A stretch of 64,000 bases of DNA from Mycolicibacterium septicum DSM 44393 (GTDB lineage: Bacteria; Actinomycetota; Actinomycetes; Mycobacteriales; Mycobacteriaceae), in NCBI RefSeq assembly GCF_000455325.1, contig NZ_HG322951.1, positions 3,675,317 to 3,739,316 on the forward strand, written 5' to 3'. Position numbers and translations under genes: made by a program. Positions 1-28,813 of this stretch are shown here, in pieces. The stretch's first letter is position 1, and the number at the start of each line of letters is the position of its first letter. Under the pieces are notes generated by a model that saw nothing but the letters and a program-made list of their open reading frames with translations, was not told where the DNA came from and ran no database searches.

Positions 1-18464
<18,464 letters not shown>

Positions 18465-18468
<4 letters not shown>

Positions 18469-21400
18469 CTGCCGACGCCAACCGGCGATTGTTGTCGATG
18501 GATCTCGACGACGACGATGACGTCGAGGAGCTGGATGAGTGGGGTAACCGGGCAGCCTTGAATGGGGCGGCCCCGGTGTCGGTGTCGATCCCGACCTTGT
18601 TCCATGAGCAGGTGGCTCGTCATCCGGACGCGGTGGCGGTCAGCTTCGGTGAAAGTTCTTTGACCTATCGGGAACTCGACACGGCTGCGAATCGGTTGGC
18701 GCACCTGCTGATCGAGTGGGGAGCAGGTCCCGGGCTGCGGGTGGCGTTGTTGTTCCCGCGGTCGGTCGAGGCGGTCGTGGCGATCATGGCGGTGCTGAAG
18801 ACCGGTGCGGCGTATGTGCCGATCGATCCTTCGGTGCCGGATGCCCGCTTGGATTTCGTCCTGACCGACTCGGCTCCGATCGCTGTGGTCACCACCGCTG
18901 ATCTGGTGGGTCGGTTGGATGGACGTGGGTTGACGGTGATCGATGTCAACGACTCCGCTGCGGCCGGCCGGCCGGGCAGCCCACCGCCCGTCGAACCAAC
19001 TGGCGATGATGTTGCGTACCTGATCTACACGTCGGGGACGACGGGTGTGCCCAAGGGTGTGGCGATTCCGCATCGGAATGTGGCGCGGTTGCTGGATGCG
19101 ATCGATCGTGATGTGGATTTGTCTGCGGGTCAGGTGTGGACGCAGTGTCATTCGTTGGCTTTTGACTTCTCGGTGTGGGAGATCTTCGGCGCGCTGTTGC
19201 ACGGCGGTCGGTTGGTGGTGGTGCCCGAATCGGTGACGCGCTCGGCCGAAGAGTTCCACGCGATGTTGGTCGCCGAGCGGATCGGTGTGCTCAGTCAGAC
19301 ACCGGCAGCGTTCTATGCGTTGGCCGCGGTCGACGGCGCCCGGCCCGACCACCAGCTCTCACTCGAGGTCGTCGTGTTCGGCGGCGAGGCCTTGGAGCCG
19401 CAGCGGCTTGCACCATGGATGGACCGGCACGCGGCGATGCCACGGTTGATCAATATGTACGGGATCACCGAGACGACGGTGCATGCCTCGTTCCGGGAGA
19501 TCACCGCCGCCGATGTGGGGAATGCGGTCAGTCCGATCGGTGTGCCGCTGGCGGATCTGGCCTTCTTCGTGCTCGACGGCTGGTTGCGACCGGTTCCGGT
19601 CGGGGTCGTAGGCGAGTTGTACGTCGCCGGTGCAGGTTTGGGCTATGGCTATGTGGGCCGGGCGCCGTTGACGTCGACGCGGTTTGTGGCCTGCCCGTTC
19701 GGCAGCGCGGGAACACCGGGGATCCGGATGTATCGCACCGGGGATCTGGTGTCGTGGGGCGCCGATGGGCAGTTGCAGTACCTGGGCCGGGCCGATGAGC
19801 AGGTCAAGATTCGTGGGTATCGCATCGAGCTCGGCGAAATCCAGTCCGCGCTGGCGGCCCTGGACGGTGTCGAGCAGGCGGTGGTGATCGCCCGTGAGGA
19901 CCGGCCGGGCGACAAGCGGCTGGTCGGTTATGTCACCGGGACCGTCGATGTGTCCGTTGCGCGTGCGGCGCTGGGGGAGACGCTGCCGCCCTATATGGTG
20001 CCCGCGGCCGTGGTCGGCTTGCAGGCGGTGCCGTTGACGGTGAACGGCAAGCTCGACAAAAAGGCTTTGCCGGCACCGGAATACCAACTCCTGGAAAGCT
20101 ACCGGGCCCCGAGTACGCCCACCGAGGAGATCCTGGCCGGCATCTACGCCCAGATCCTCGGCGTGGACCGCGTCGGCGTCGACGATTCATTCTTCGATCT
20201 CGGCGGTGATTCCCTGCAGGCCATGCGCCTGATCGCGGCCCTCAACCGGACCCTGGGCACCGGCCTCGAAGAGCGCCTCCTGTTCGATGCTCCGACGGTC
20301 GCCCAGCTGATGCTCCGCATCGGTGACGACGAAGGCCGGCATCAACCCTTGGTGGCCGCCGAGCGGCCCGCGGTGATGCCGCTGTCGTTTGCGCAGAGCC
20401 GGTTGTGGTTCATCGACCAATTGAACGGGCCTTCACCGGTTTACAACCTGGCGGCAGGTCTGCGGTTGGATGGTCCGCTTGATGTCGATGCCCTGGGCGC
20501 GGCGTTCAAGGACCTCTTGGATCGCCACGAGAGTCTGCGTACGTCGTTCCCGACGGTTGACGGGACGCCTCAGCAGCTGATTGTTCCCGCCGAGCGGACC
20601 GAGTTCGGCTGGGAGGTGGTTGATGCGGTCGGATGGCCGTCCGCCAGGTTGGAGCAGGCCGTCGAGGCCGCGGCGCGTCACAGCTTCGACCTCGCTGCCG
20701 AGATCCCGCTGCGGGCGAAGGTTTTCCGGGTAGCCGAGGATGCGCATGTGCTGGTGGCAGTGGTGCATCACATTGCCGCAGACGGTTGGTCGATCACTCC
20801 GCTGGTCGCCGATCTGGGGGTGGCGTATGCGAGTCGGCGTGAAGGGAAGGCGCCGGGCTGGCAGCCGTTGGCGGTCCAGTACGCCGACTACACGTTGTGG
20901 CAGCGTGCCCAGCTCGGCGATCTGGAGGACAGCGACAGCCGCATCTCCCAGCAGCTGAGGTTCTGGGCGGACGCACTCGGCGGGATGCCCGAACGCCTGG
21001 CATTGCCGACTGATCGTCCCTATCCCTTGGTGGCCGACCAGAATGGCGACCGAGTCGATGTGGAATGGCCCGCCGATCTGCAGCAACAGGTGGCTCGCCT
21101 GGCTCGCGAACACAACGCGACCAAATTCATGGTCATTCAAGCGGCACTGCTGACTCTGCTGTCGAAGCTCAGCGCGAGTTCAGATGTGGCGGTGGGCTTT
21201 CCGATCGCCGGGCGCCGTGACCCGGCCCTCGACGAGCTGATCGGGTTCTTCGTCAACACGTTGGTGCTGCGCGTCGATCTGGACGGAGACCCGAGTGTCG
21301 CCGAAGTGCTGGCGCAAGTTCGGGCACGCAGTCTGGGTGCGTTCGAGCACCAGGACGTGCCGTTCGAGGTGCTTGTCGAGCGGCTCAATCCGACCCGGTC

Positions 21401-24400
21401 CCTGACCCACCACCCACTGGTGCAGGTGATGCTGGCCTGGCAGAACGTTCCCGGACAGCCGGGTGACGACGGCGGCGGGGTGTCGCTGGGGGATCTGCAG
21501 GTCACTCAGTTGCCACTGGACACCCACACCGCGCGGATGGACCTGTCGTTGTCGTTGGCAGAACGGTGGACGGAAACCGGTGAGGCCGCGGGAATTTCCG
21601 GCACCGTCGAGTTCCGTACCGATGTCTTCGACGCCGGCAGCATCGAAGCCCTCATCGACCGGTTGCAGCGGGTCCTTCAGGCGATGGCTGCCGATCCGAC
21701 CCTGCGTGTGTCGGCGATCGATGTGCTCGATGCCGACGAGCGGGCGCGTCTGGACACGGTGGGCAATCTCGCGACGCTGACCCGTCCAGCCCCCGGCCCG
21801 GTGTCGATTCCGGTTCTGTTCGACGCTCAGGTGACCCGTGATCCCGGTGCGGTGGCCGTCAGTTTCGACGGAAGCCACATCACATACGGGGATCTCGATC
21901 GGGCCGCGAATCGATTGGCGCACCTGCTCGTCGAGCAGGGTGTTGGTCCGGGCCGGCGCGTGGCGTTGCTGTTCTCGAGGTCGGTAGAGGCGATCGTCGC
22001 GATCTTCGCGGTGCTCAAGACCGGCGCGGCGTACGTGCCGATCGATCCCGCAGTGCCCGATTCCCGGCTGGAGTTCATCCTCAGCGATGCCACACCGCTG
22101 GCGGCGGTCACCACCACGGATCTGGCCGACCGGCTGGCCGGGCACGAATTGAGGGTGATCGCCGTCGACGATGCCGCGGTGGCCGGCCAACCCGATACAG
22201 CCCTGCCGGGGCCGGGACCGGACGACATCGCGTACCTGATCTACACCTCGGGCACCACGGGTGTGCCGAAAGGTGTGGCGATCCCGCACCACAACGTGAC
22301 TCGCTTGCTGCAGGCGCTGGACGCCGATCTGGAGTTGTCGGCGGATCAAGTGTGGACGCAGAGTCATTCGCTGGCCTTCGACTTCTCGGTCTGGGAGATT
22401 TTCGGCGCACTGTTGCACGGCGGCCGGCTGGTGGTGGTGTCCGATTCGGTGGCACGGTCGCCCGAAGAGTTCCACGCCCTGCTGGTCGCCGAGCGGGTCA
22501 GTGTGTTGAGTCAGACGCCGTCGGCGTTCTATGCGCTGCAAGCCGCGGATGAGCTCTCATCGGGTGTGGGTTCTGAGCTCGAGCTCGAGTTGGTCGTATT
22601 CGGCGGTGAAGCACTGGACCCGACTCGGCTGGCGGAGTGGTTCCAGGACCATCCGGTGTTGCCGCGGTTGATCAACATGTACGGGATCACCGAGACCACG
22701 GTGCACGCCTCGTTCCGGGAGATCACCGAGCTCGATGCGGAGGTCGCGGTCAGTCCGATCGGTGTGCCGCTGAAGCACCTGGCCTTTGTCGTGCTCGATC
22801 GCTGGTTGCGTCCGGTGCCCGTCGGGGTGGTGGGCGAGTTGTATGTCGCCGGTGCGGGTTTGGGTTCCGGCTATGTGGGCCGGGCGCCGTTGACCTCGAC
22901 GCGGTTTGTCGCGTGCCCGTTCGGGTCGCCGGGGATGCGGATGTATCGCACCGGGGATCTGGTGTGTTGGCGCGCGGACGGGGAACTGCAATACCTGGGC
23001 CGGGCCGATGAGCAGGTCAAGATTCGTGGGTATCGCATCGAATTGGGCGAGATCCAATCCGCGCTGAAGGCTTTGGACGGTGTCGAGCAGGCGGTGGTGA
23101 TCGCCCGTGAGGACCGGCCGGGGGACAAGCGGCTGGTCGGTTATGTCACCGGGACCGCCGATCCCGCTGAGTTGCGTGCCGCGCTGGCTGAGAAGCTGCC
23201 GCCCTACATGGTCCCGACCGCGGTGGTGGAGATCGAGGCCCTGCCGTTGACGGTCAACGGAAAACTCGACATCCGTGCGTTGCCTGCACCGGAGTACCAG
23301 GACGTCGATCGGTACCGTGCTCCGGCCACTGGTGTCGAGGAGCTTCTGGCGGGGATCTTCGCCCAAGTCCTCGGTCTGGAACAGGTAGGTGTCGACGACT
23401 CGTTCTTCGACCTTGGCGGCGACAGCATTTCGGCCATTCAGGTGATCTGGCGCGCCCACGGTGCCGGCCTGACCGGGCGCCCACGTGACATCTTCGTCCA
23501 GCAGACGGTGGCCCGGTTGGCGCGAGTGGTCAGGATGGCCAACAACGCGGGCGACGTGATCGACGAGGGTCTCGGTCCGGTCGTGGCGACTCCGATCATG
23601 CGGTGGCTCAAGGGCCTGGAGCGTGTCGACGGCCCGATCGACGAGTTCAATCAGACGGTGGTGCTGCAGGCACCCGCCGGTGCGTCCGAGGACGATGTCG
23701 TAATCCTGTTGCAGGCCTTGCTGGCTCGGCACGGAATGCTCCGATTGCGTGCCGAGGACGACGGCGCCGGTGGATGGGCGTTGACGGTGCCCGAACCGGA
23801 TGCGGTGGATGCCCGCGAGCATCTGCTCACCGTCGATCTGTTGACGGAAGACGCGCTGGCGGCGGCGCGGTCGCGGTTGAATCCCGCCGCCGGGGTGATG
23901 TTGAGCGCGTTGTGGAGCTCCGCCACGGGGCAACTGGCGCTGGTCGCCCACCACATGGCTGTCGACGGAGTGTCGTGGCGAATTGTGCTGGAGGACCTCA
24001 ACATCGCCTGGACCCAGCATCGCGGCGAGCAGCCGGTGCTGCTGCCGCCGACCGGGTCGTCGTTCAAACGATGGGCGGACCTGCTGGCTGAGTACGCGCA
24101 CCACCCCGACGTGGTCGGCCGCGCGGAGGCGTGGCGGCAGGTGGCCTCGATCCCACCCGCATTGCCGGCACCGCGGCCCGCGGAGGATACGTTCGCCACC
24201 GCCGGGTACCTGTCGGAGTTCCTGGATGCCGAGACCACCCACATGCTGCTGGGTGACGTGCCTGCGGCGTTTCACGCCGGGGTGCAAGAGATCCTGTTGA
24301 TCGCGCTCGCACTGGCGTGGGCCCAGTATCTGGGGACGGGCGGCGCTCCGATCGCCATCGATGTGGAGGGCCACGGGCGCCAGGAGGACTTGGCAGATCT

Positions 24401-26630
24401 GGGCGCACCCGACGACCCAGAGGTCGACCTGTCGCGCACGGTGGGGTGGTTCACCGCCAAGTACCCGGTATCGCTGGCGGTCGGTGGGCTGCGCTGGACG
24501 CAGGTGGTGGCAGGCGATGCGGCGCTCGGCGCGGTCATCAAGGACGCAAAAGAGCAGCTTCGAAACCTGCCCGACGGCCTGAGTTACGGACTGCTGCGCT
24601 ACCTCAACCCCGACGTGGATCTGGCCGGATCCGATCCGGTGATCGGGTTCAACTATCTCGGCCGGCTGGGCTCCCCGGCGGCGTACGCGTCCGGTGACGT
24701 GTGGCGTTTCAGTCAGGACGGCCTGTCGATGACCGGTGCGGCCGGCGCGATGCCGATTGCGCTGGCGCACACCGTGGAGCTCAATGCGGTCACCATCGAC
24801 ACCGACAGCGGCCCGCACCTGAATGCCACCTGGACGTGGGCGCCCACCGCACTGGATCGTACGGCTGTGACCCGGATCAGCCGGCTGTGGTTCGACGCCC
24901 TGGCCGGGATCTGTGCCCATGTCAGGCGGGGCGGGGGCGGATTGACGCCGTCGGACATCGCGCCGGCAAGGCTGAGCCAGCACCAGATCGATGCGCTGCA
25001 CAGCGAATTCCCCATCGCCGACGTGCTTCTCCTGACGCCGTTGCAGCAGGGACTGCTCTACCACGCCGGCATCGCGAACTCCTCCGGTGACGATGTCTAT
25101 GCGGTACAGCTGGACCTGGCATTGAGCGGTCCGCTCGACGTACACCGGCTGCGCGATGCCGTGCAGACCGTGGTGAGCCGGCATCCGCATCTGGCTGCCC
25201 GCTTCTGCCCGCAATTCGAGCAACCCGTGCAGGTGATCCCCGCTGATCCGGTGGCGCCCTGGCGGTATATCGAGTTGGGCGCCAGCGGCGTTGGCATCGA
25301 CCAGCAGATCGAGGAGATCTGCGCCGCCGAACGTGGCGCAGTGTGCGACCTCGAGAACCAACCTGCCTTCCGGACGGCCCTCATCCGTATCGCGGAGGAC
25401 CGGCACCGGTTCGTCCTGACCAACCATCACATCGTGCTCGACGGCTGGTCGATGCCGATCCTGATGCAGGAGATCTTCGCCGGCTACCAGGGGCTGCGGC
25501 TGCCCGCGGCCTCCCCGTACCGCAGCTTCATGACGTGGCTGTCCGAACGCGATCACCATGCCGCCCATGCGGTGTGGCGTGAGGTGCTGGCCGGTTTCGA
25601 CACTCCGATTCTCGTCGGACCGCCGCAGAAGCTGCGGTTCGGGGAGCGTTGTGTCGGCTCGTACCGGGTGCCCGCCAAGACCACGCGGGCGCTCACGAAA
25701 CTCGCGCGCGCGCATCACACCACCGTGAACGTCGTCTTGCAGGGGGCCTGGGCACTCCTGCTCAGCTCGCTGACCGGCCATCACGACGTCGCCTTCGGAA
25801 CCGTCGTCTCGGGTAGGCCACCGGAGGTGGACGGTGCGGATTCGATGGTCGGCCTGCTGATCAACACGGTGCCGGTGCGGGCCACCTTCACCCCGGACAC
25901 CACCACGGCCGACCTGCTGGATCAGTTGCAGAGTGCCCACAACGACACACTCGATCATCAGCACGTGGCGCTCAGCGACATCCACCGTATGACCGGCCAG
26001 GACAGCCTCTTCGACACCGTCTTCGTGTACGAGAACTATCCGACCGATACCGGAACACCACCGGGCGGCGAGGGATTGGCCGTCACCGGTTTCAGCAGCC
26101 GCGACTTCTATCACTACCCGATCGCGGTGCAAGCCGGGCCCGGTCGCGAGTTGGAGCTGCGGGTCCAATACGACACCGATGTATTCGACGGCGAAACCGT
26201 AGAAGCGCTGATGGAGCGTTTCAAGAAGGTGTTGGTGGGGATGACGGCCCATCCGGGTCGCCGCGTGTCGTCCCTGGATCTCCTGACGAAGACCGCGCGC
26301 CTGGACGGGTGGGGGCGCAAGGCGGTATCGGCTCGGCCGGACACCAGCGCGGTACCAGCACCCGAAACCGGTGAGGCCGACGGTGCCTATCGCCCCCCGA
26401 CCACCCTGGTCGAGCAGATCGTGGCCAGCATCTACGCCGAGGTGCTTGGCGTCGACCGGGTGGGTGTGGAGGAGTCGTTCTTCGATGCGGGTGGCGATTC
26501 GATTTCCGCGATGCGTGCCATCGCCGCGATCAATGGAGCTCTCGACGTCGAACTCACGATGCTCGCGCTGTTCGACGCGCCGTCCGTACGCAGCTTGGCT
26601 CAGCAGTTGGCGAACGCACCGGTGCAGTGA
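18465..26630 (+). CDS. Non-ribosomal peptide synthetase, A-T-C-A-T-E-C-T, terminal module lacking an A domain
   Basis: Continuation of the upstream synthetase. GTG start overlapping its stop by 4 nt (GTGA), implying coupled translation. 2721 aa: A6 (YTSGTTG near residue 187), T6 (Ser583), C7 (HH at 768), A7 (near 1257), T7 (Ser1654), E7 (HHMAVDGVSW at 1829), C8 (NHHIVLDGWS, HH at 2321), T8 (Ser2679, in DAGGDS rather than DLGGDS). Both A domains give the hand-read code DFWSVGMVHK, the established threonine code, so Thr followed by D-(allo)Thr is predicted. The N-terminus begins in a C-A linker, so it needs C6 of the preceding protein to make module 6. Between C8 and T8 the A domain is absent; both flanking linkers remain, joined at about residues 2616-2634. 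No thioesterase, reductase or terminal C domain follows T8, so release must occur by another protein or route. Confidence 0.97.
26300..26370 (+). other. Adenylation-domain excision scar between C8 and T8
   Basis: The C-to-A linker typical of this synthetase (LDGWGNRAV; here LDGWGRKAV, Trp codon at 26310) runs straight into the A-to-T linker (LPAPEYxDxxxYRAP; here VPAPETGEADGAYRPP from about 26352). In module 4 the same two landmarks are about 495 codons apart, so a whole A domain is missing in frame. Seen directly by comparison within the window. Confidence 0.8.
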
Positions 26631-26642
26631 ACGACTGCCGCG

Positions 26643-26661
26643 CCGGCCCCGTGCGGGCCGG
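26643..26661. terminator. GC-rich hairpin between convergent genes
   Basis: Perfect 7-bp stem (CCGGCCC/GGGCCGG) with a 5-nt loop, 13 nt after the synthetase stop codon and just before the end of the convergent methyltransferase gene. No T-tract, which is common for actinobacterial terminators. It may serve both strands. Confidence 0.45.
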
Positions 26662-26669
26662 TGCGGTCG

Positions 26670-27344
26670 TCACCACATATAGGGGACCAGGCGGTAGCGC
26701 GCTTTCTGTGCGTATTCGCGGTAGCCGTCCAGCTCTGCGACAAGCAGCTTTTCCTCATCCCGGATGCGGATGACGAGCACGATGAGGCCCGGTATGACGG
26801 GCAGGAGCCCCCAGTAGGAGCCGAGTGCGAGGGGGAAGCCGACGATCGTCAGCACGTTGCCGGTGTACATCGGGTGACGAACCAACCCGTACAGGCCGGT
26901 CGAGGCGAGCTTCTGGCCCGACTCCACCTGCACGGTGGAGGCCGCGAAGCTGTTCTGGATGACCACCAGGCTCGTGACACCCAGTCCGACGGCCACCAGA
27001 ACATCACCGGCAACGCAGATCGCCGCCGGTACCGCCGACCAGTCGAAGCGGTGGTCCAGGGCGCTGACCACGACCATCGCCGCCAGCGACAGGTACCAGC
27101 CGCCGATGAGGATCTTCTGCACCGTTCGGGTCTCGGCGGCCGGTCCGGCGTGCTTACGCCGTTGGTGTGCCTCGGGGTTTGTCCGTTGCAACAAGATGCT
27201 GGGAATCCACGTCGAAAGGGCGAACACCACGAGAAAAGCCCAGGCCTGCCAGAAGTCGAGGGTGCCTGCGAGTGAGAACAGCACCAAGCCGAACACGATG
27301 AGTTCGACAAGCCCGAACCCGACTACTCTCGCAACGGCTTTCAC
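26670..27344 (-). CDS. Isoprenylcysteine carboxyl methyltransferase (ICMT/PEMT)-like membrane protein
   Basis: Predicted SAM-dependent integral membrane methyltransferase, substrate unknown. About 224 aa with several hydrophobic segments. The C-terminal family signature is clear: GLVRHPMYTGN, then RDEEKLL, and a closing Y..Y...RYRLVPYMW. I place the start at the GTG at 27344 because a perfect AGGAGG lies 3 nt upstream (27348-27353); a TTG start at 27389 is possible but has no such site. It is convergent with the synthetase genes and separated by a hairpin, so it is not in their operon. Whether it modifies the peptide product is open; proximity is the only hint. Confidence 0.8.
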   Translation of the reverse strand: MKAVARVVGFGLVELIVFGLVLFSLAGTLDFWQAWAFLVVFALSTWIPSILLQRTNPEAHQRRKHAGPAAETRTVQKILIGGWYLSLAAMVVVSALDHRFDWSAVPAAICVAGDVLVAVGLGVTSLVVIQNSFAASTVQVESGQKLASTGLYGLVRHPMYTGNVLTIVGFPLALGSYWGLLPVIPGLIVLVIRIRDEEKLLVAELDGYREYAQKARYRLVPYMW

Positions 27345-27542
27345 GATCCTCCTGTCGTCCGTCGCGGCACAGACTGCCGGCGGGCGCAACCCAGCGCACG
27401 GCTCAACCTACCGTCGGTCACCTGTGAGACGGGCGAGATTGACGGACAAGTCAAAGCCCTGAACGCAGGTCGCCTAGAAGCGACAGCGGACCCGAAGCCT
27501 TCTCGCAGCGGTACACCGAGTCGGCGGTGATAGTCCTGACTC

Positions 27543-27803
27543 ATGATGACGAAAGCACGTGTTGCGGCAACGGCAGCGGTACTCACCGCAGGTATCGGTC
27601 TCGCGGGTCTGGGCGGAGCTGTCGCACAGGCGGCGCCCACAGTGCCGCTGCCGGATTACCACTGGTGCCCGGGGGAGTTCTGGCACCCCGAATGGGGCTT
27701 CAACTGGGGCGGCGACCGGTGCCATGACGACTATTACTTCGACGGCGAGGCCCGTGACCGCGGGCACTGGCACGGACGCGGCGATTGGCGTCCGGGCTTC
27801 TGA
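27543..27803 (+). CDS. Small secreted Trp/His/Asp-rich protein
   Basis: 86 aa, of unknown function. The N-terminus is a Sec signal peptide: basic start (MMTKAR), Ala/Gly/Leu-rich core and likely AQA-A cleavage near residue 30. The mature part of about 55 residues has many Trp, Asp, His and Gly plus two Cys that could form a disulfide, and ends with WHGRGDWRPGF. Start could be either of two adjacent ATGs. A protein of similar style, also carrying WHGRG, is encoded at 60990-61298. This resembles small exported proteins common in mycobacteria. It stands alone between a divergent methyltransferase gene and a tRNA. Confidence 0.7.
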   Translation: MMTKARVAATAAVLTAGIGLAGLGGAVAQAAPTVPLPDYHWCPGEFWHPEWGFNWGGDRCHDDYYFDGEARDRGHWHGRGDWRPGF

Positions 27804-27829
27804 TCAGCCAGGGGCCGATTGGTGTGTGG

Positions 27830-27906
27830 TGGTGCCCTCGGTGAGATTCGAACTCACACTGTACGGGTTTTGAATCCGTTTCCTCTGCCAGTTGGGATAC
27901 GAGGGC
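27830..27906 (-). tRNA. tRNA with CAA anticodon (Leu), short variable arm
   Basis: Complete cloverleaf on the minus strand: 7-bp acceptor stem GCCCTCG/CGAGGGC, T-arm GTGAG-TTCGAAT-CTCAC, discriminator A and encoded CCA. The anticodon loop TTCAAAA gives anticodon CAA, which reads UUG (Leu). The variable region is only 5 nt (ACAGT) and the body is 74 nt, whereas bacterial leucine tRNAs normally carry a long variable arm. The anticodon stem ACGGA/CCCGT has one A-C mismatch at its loop end. A real tRNA is near certain; the isotype rests on the anticodon. Confidence 0.85.
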
Positions 27907-27989
27907 GTGCCGATCAGTACTGCGGCCTACCACCATAGAGGATGGCCCCGAGGTCGCCGAACGGCGGCCTCCACGACAGAATGTTCCCC

Positions 27990-28616
27990 ATGACCGGGTC
28001 ACCGAAAGACGCTGACAGCCCCCGCCGCGTGCTCATCGCCGAGGATGAGGCGCTCATCCGCCTCGACCTCGCGGAGATGCTCCGGGAGGAGGGCTACGAG
28101 GTCGTCGGTGAGGCCGGCGACGGGCAAGAGGCCGTCGAGCTCGCCGAGTCGCTGCGCCCGGACCTGGTGATCATGGACGTCAAGATGCCGCGTCGCGACG
28201 GTATCGACGCGGCTTCCGAGATCGCCAGCAAGCGCATCGCCCCGATCGTCATCCTGACCGCGTTCAGTCAGCGGGAGCTGGTCGAGCGGGCCCGCGATGC
28301 CGGGGCGATGGCGTACCTGGTCAAGCCCTTCAGCATCACCGACCTGGTCCCGGCCATCGAGGTGGCGGTGAGCCGGTTCAGCGAGATCGCCGCACTGGAA
28401 AACGAAGTGGCGACGCTGGGGGATCGTCTGGAGACCCGCAAGCTGGTCGAGCGGGCCAAGGGTTTGCTGCAGAGCAAACACCAGATGACCGAGCCCGAGG
28501 CGTTCAAGTGGATTCAGCGCGCCGCGATGGACCGCCGCACCACCATGAAACGGGTGGCCGAGGTGGTATTGGAAACCCTCGACGACTCCGAGGAATCACC
28601 CGTTCAGGAGAGCTGA
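27990..28616 (+). CDS. pdtaR: Two-component response regulator with ANTAR RNA-binding output domain
   Basis: 208 aa, very close to mycobacterial PdtaR, the partner of histidine kinase PdtaS, which acts by RNA binding at the level of transcription antitermination. Receiver domain: acidic pocket AEDE near the N-terminus, phospho-acceptor Asp63 in VIMDVKMP, conserved Thr in LTAFSQ and Lys in LVKPFS. The C-terminal ANTAR domain has ETRKLVERAKGLLQ and EAFKWIQRAAMDRRTTMKRVAE. Of the two in-frame ATGs (27981, 27990) I chose 27990, which gives the MTGS start seen in the family. The kinase is not in this window, as is usual for this pair. Confidence 0.93.
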   Translation: MTGSPKDADSPRRVLIAEDEALIRLDLAEMLREEGYEVVGEAGDGQEAVELAESLRPDLVIMDVKMPRRDGIDAASEIASKRIAPIVILTAFSQRELVERARDAGAMAYLVKPFSITDLVPAIEVAVSRFSEIAALENEVATLGDRLETRKLVERAKGLLQSKHQMTEPEAFKWIQRAAMDRRTTMKRVAEVVLETLDDSEESPVQES

Positions 28617-28747
28617 TCGGCGGGCCCGGTTGTTAATTGTGGGTTTCCGCCGGGCCGAAATTCCGCATTCAACCAGGACCCACGGACGAACCATTCACTC
28701 AACATCCCGCACTCGGGCCGGTCGTTGGCTATGTTCTACCCGAAGCT

Positions 28748-28781
28748 CCGGCGCCCAGCCCTCACAAGGTCAGGGCGCCGG
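28748..28781 (+). promoter_or_regulatory. Leader hairpin upstream of the liv operon
   Basis: Perfect 9-bp inverted repeat CCGGCGCCC/GGGCGCCGG with a 16-nt loop, ending 32 nt before the binding-protein start codon. It may fold in the 5' leader RNA or end the upstream transcript. No known riboswitch is recognised. Confidence 0.3.
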
Positions 28782-28813
28782 TGCCGCTGACAACTCTGAC
28801 CCGGAGGTGAAGC

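Noticed and set aside
22557..26252. Very long antisense open frame (1231 codons) opposite the second NRPS gene, and similar ones at 4222-6255 and 244-1794
   Set aside because: Stop-free antisense frames are expected opposite long G+C-rich genes; the translations are Arg/His/Gln-rich, resemble no family, and repeat wherever homologous modules repeat.
26380..26630. A thioesterase or reductase domain after the last carrier domain
   Set aside because: The protein ends about 40 residues after the carrier Ser; no GxSxG or Rossmann motif follows.
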